Made by a program: the position numbers and the translations under genes. Positions 60,617 through 61,015 of a stretch of DNA of 61,015 nt are shown here, piece after piece (within the stretch, counting starts at the first letter, position 1; the number at the start of each line of letters is the position of its first letter). The stretch spans positions 1-61,015 of the forward strand of contig JAEXTV010000013.1 of assembly GCA_023406895.1 (NCBI GenBank), in the 5' to 3' direction. The notes under the pieces are model-generated. The model ran no database searches, was not told the origin of the DNA, and worked only from the letters and a program-made list of their open reading frames with translations. This stretch comes from Bacillota bacterium. Lineage in GTDB: Bacteria; Bacillota; Clostridia; Christensenellales; SZUA-584.

Positions 60617-60836
60617 AATATACGCCTTGTTCTGGTCGGTCAGCAACCGACGCGGCATTATTTGTAGGCAAACCCACAAAGCCACGAGGAGGATTGGCAA
60701 GTGATAATGAAATGATCGTGGGTATCACAAAAGCGCCGGACTTATCCAGCGCTTCCATTCATCTTTTCCCCTATGTCAGTTCCTTCGGCTGGTTGTAGCA
60801 CAGATACCAGTCCATACAGTTGTCGCCCGAATCGAG
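60617..60836 (-). repeat. Peroxiredoxin 3'-end repeat, copy at 60.6 kb
   Basis: This matches 51452-51662. It includes the 3' end of the peroxiredoxin gene, its GCGCCGGAC...TCCAGCGCT terminator (60731-60753) and downstream DNA with GACGCGGCATTATTTGTAGG. Confidence 0.8.
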
Positions 60837-61015
60837 CCGCTGCTTCGCTTCTCCTAACGTCTGCGGTGACGGGATGATCGTCGGGAACCCGGGCCGCCAG
60901 TTCGCGGGTGTTGCGACCTTGTCGCGGTCTGTCGTCTGCAGCGCATCCAGCAGACGCAATATTTCGCCGATGTTGCGCCCGTTCGTCAGCGGGTAGATCA
61001 GCTTGGCGCGGATGA
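60771..61015 (-). CDS. 1-Cys peroxiredoxin (Prx6-like), 3' part
   Basis: The last 81 codons are in the window; the 5' part lies beyond its end. The residues IRAKLIYPLTNGRN, ATPANWRPGFPTIIP and CMDWYLCYNQP are typical of the C-terminal dimerisation region of Prx6-type peroxiredoxins. The catalytic N-terminal cysteine is outside the window. It would reduce peroxides. The TAG stop is followed by the GCGCCGGAC terminator. Fragments of the same gene lie at 31979-32187 and about 51601-51642. Confidence 0.9.
   Translation of the reverse strand, partial: IRAKLIYPLTNGRNIGEILRLLDALQTTDRDKVATPANWRPGFPTIIPSPQTLGEAKQRLDSGDNCMDWYLCYNQPKELT

Overview
The window looks like a chromosomal segment of an anaerobic, fermentative Firmicute of the Clostridia type. 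The evidence is strong GGAGG-type ribosome binding sites, a trimeric electron-bifurcating-type [FeFe]-hydrogenase, two Rex repressors, a 2-hydroxyacyl-CoA-dehydratase-like double-cubane protein with selenium genes, lipoproteins, and a VanG-type glycopeptide-resistance cluster. Overall base composition is moderate (near 50% G+C by eye), with a visibly AT-richer stretch around 30-32 kb. No rRNA, tRNA, CRISPR array, integrase or intact transposase was seen.

Layout. 1-2.1 kb: 3' part of a large repeat-containing surface protein. 2.5-10.4 kb (minus): copper/metal block with DUF2318 lipoprotein, HMA-SafE-cupredoxin fusion, CopA ATPase, a lipoprotein and a two-component system. 10.7-11.7 kb: nitroreductase divergent from an HxlR regulator. 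11.6-18.3 kb (minus): vanR-vanS-vanW-vanG-vanXY-vanT, which would replace D-Ala-D-Ala by D-Ala-D-Ser in peptidoglycan precursors. 18.6-25.1 kb: soluble sugar-sensor/GGDEF protein, prfC, a frameshifted leucine-rich-repeat gene, and a DegV (FakB-like) gene with a FabT-like MarR regulator. 25.8-29.9 kb (plus): MFS transporter, DUF2804 protein and GH2 glycosidase. 30.1-32.2 kb: aldehyde dehydrogenase, a truncated alcohol dehydrogenase and a dead peroxiredoxin fragment.

32.6-39.0 kb (minus): selD, a LysR regulator, an ATP-dependent activase, yedF, a cysteine desulfurase, two DUF3343 carriers and a double-cubane-cluster reductase. Matching palindromes before selD and before the activase suggest control by the LysR protein. 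39.8-51.2 kb (plus): rex, lysR, a probable small RNA, Fe-alcohol dehydrogenase, a second rex, then a hydrogenase cluster made of a sensory PAS hydrogenase, a SpoIIE-type phosphatase, HydC, HydB, HydA and two thioredoxin-like [2Fe-2S] proteins. This forms a redox module: ethanol/NADH/H2 disposal with NADH sensing (Rex) and probable H2 or redox sensing (HydS plus phosphatase).

51.7-60.1 kb (minus): LacI-controlled sugar operon with a ribose-type ABC importer, a fucose/arabinose-isomerase-family enzyme and a D-allulose/tagatose 3-epimerase. Perfect GGAAACGTTTCC palindromes lie before both the importer and lacI. The window ends inside a 1-Cys peroxiredoxin gene, fragments of which recur at 32 kb and 51.6 kb.

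The items least explained by known families are a three-copy dispersed element with compensating base changes in its stems (2.2, 20.8 and 25.7 kb), and a small RNA that appears to share a duplicated LysR-type promoter with the alcohol dehydrogenase gene.
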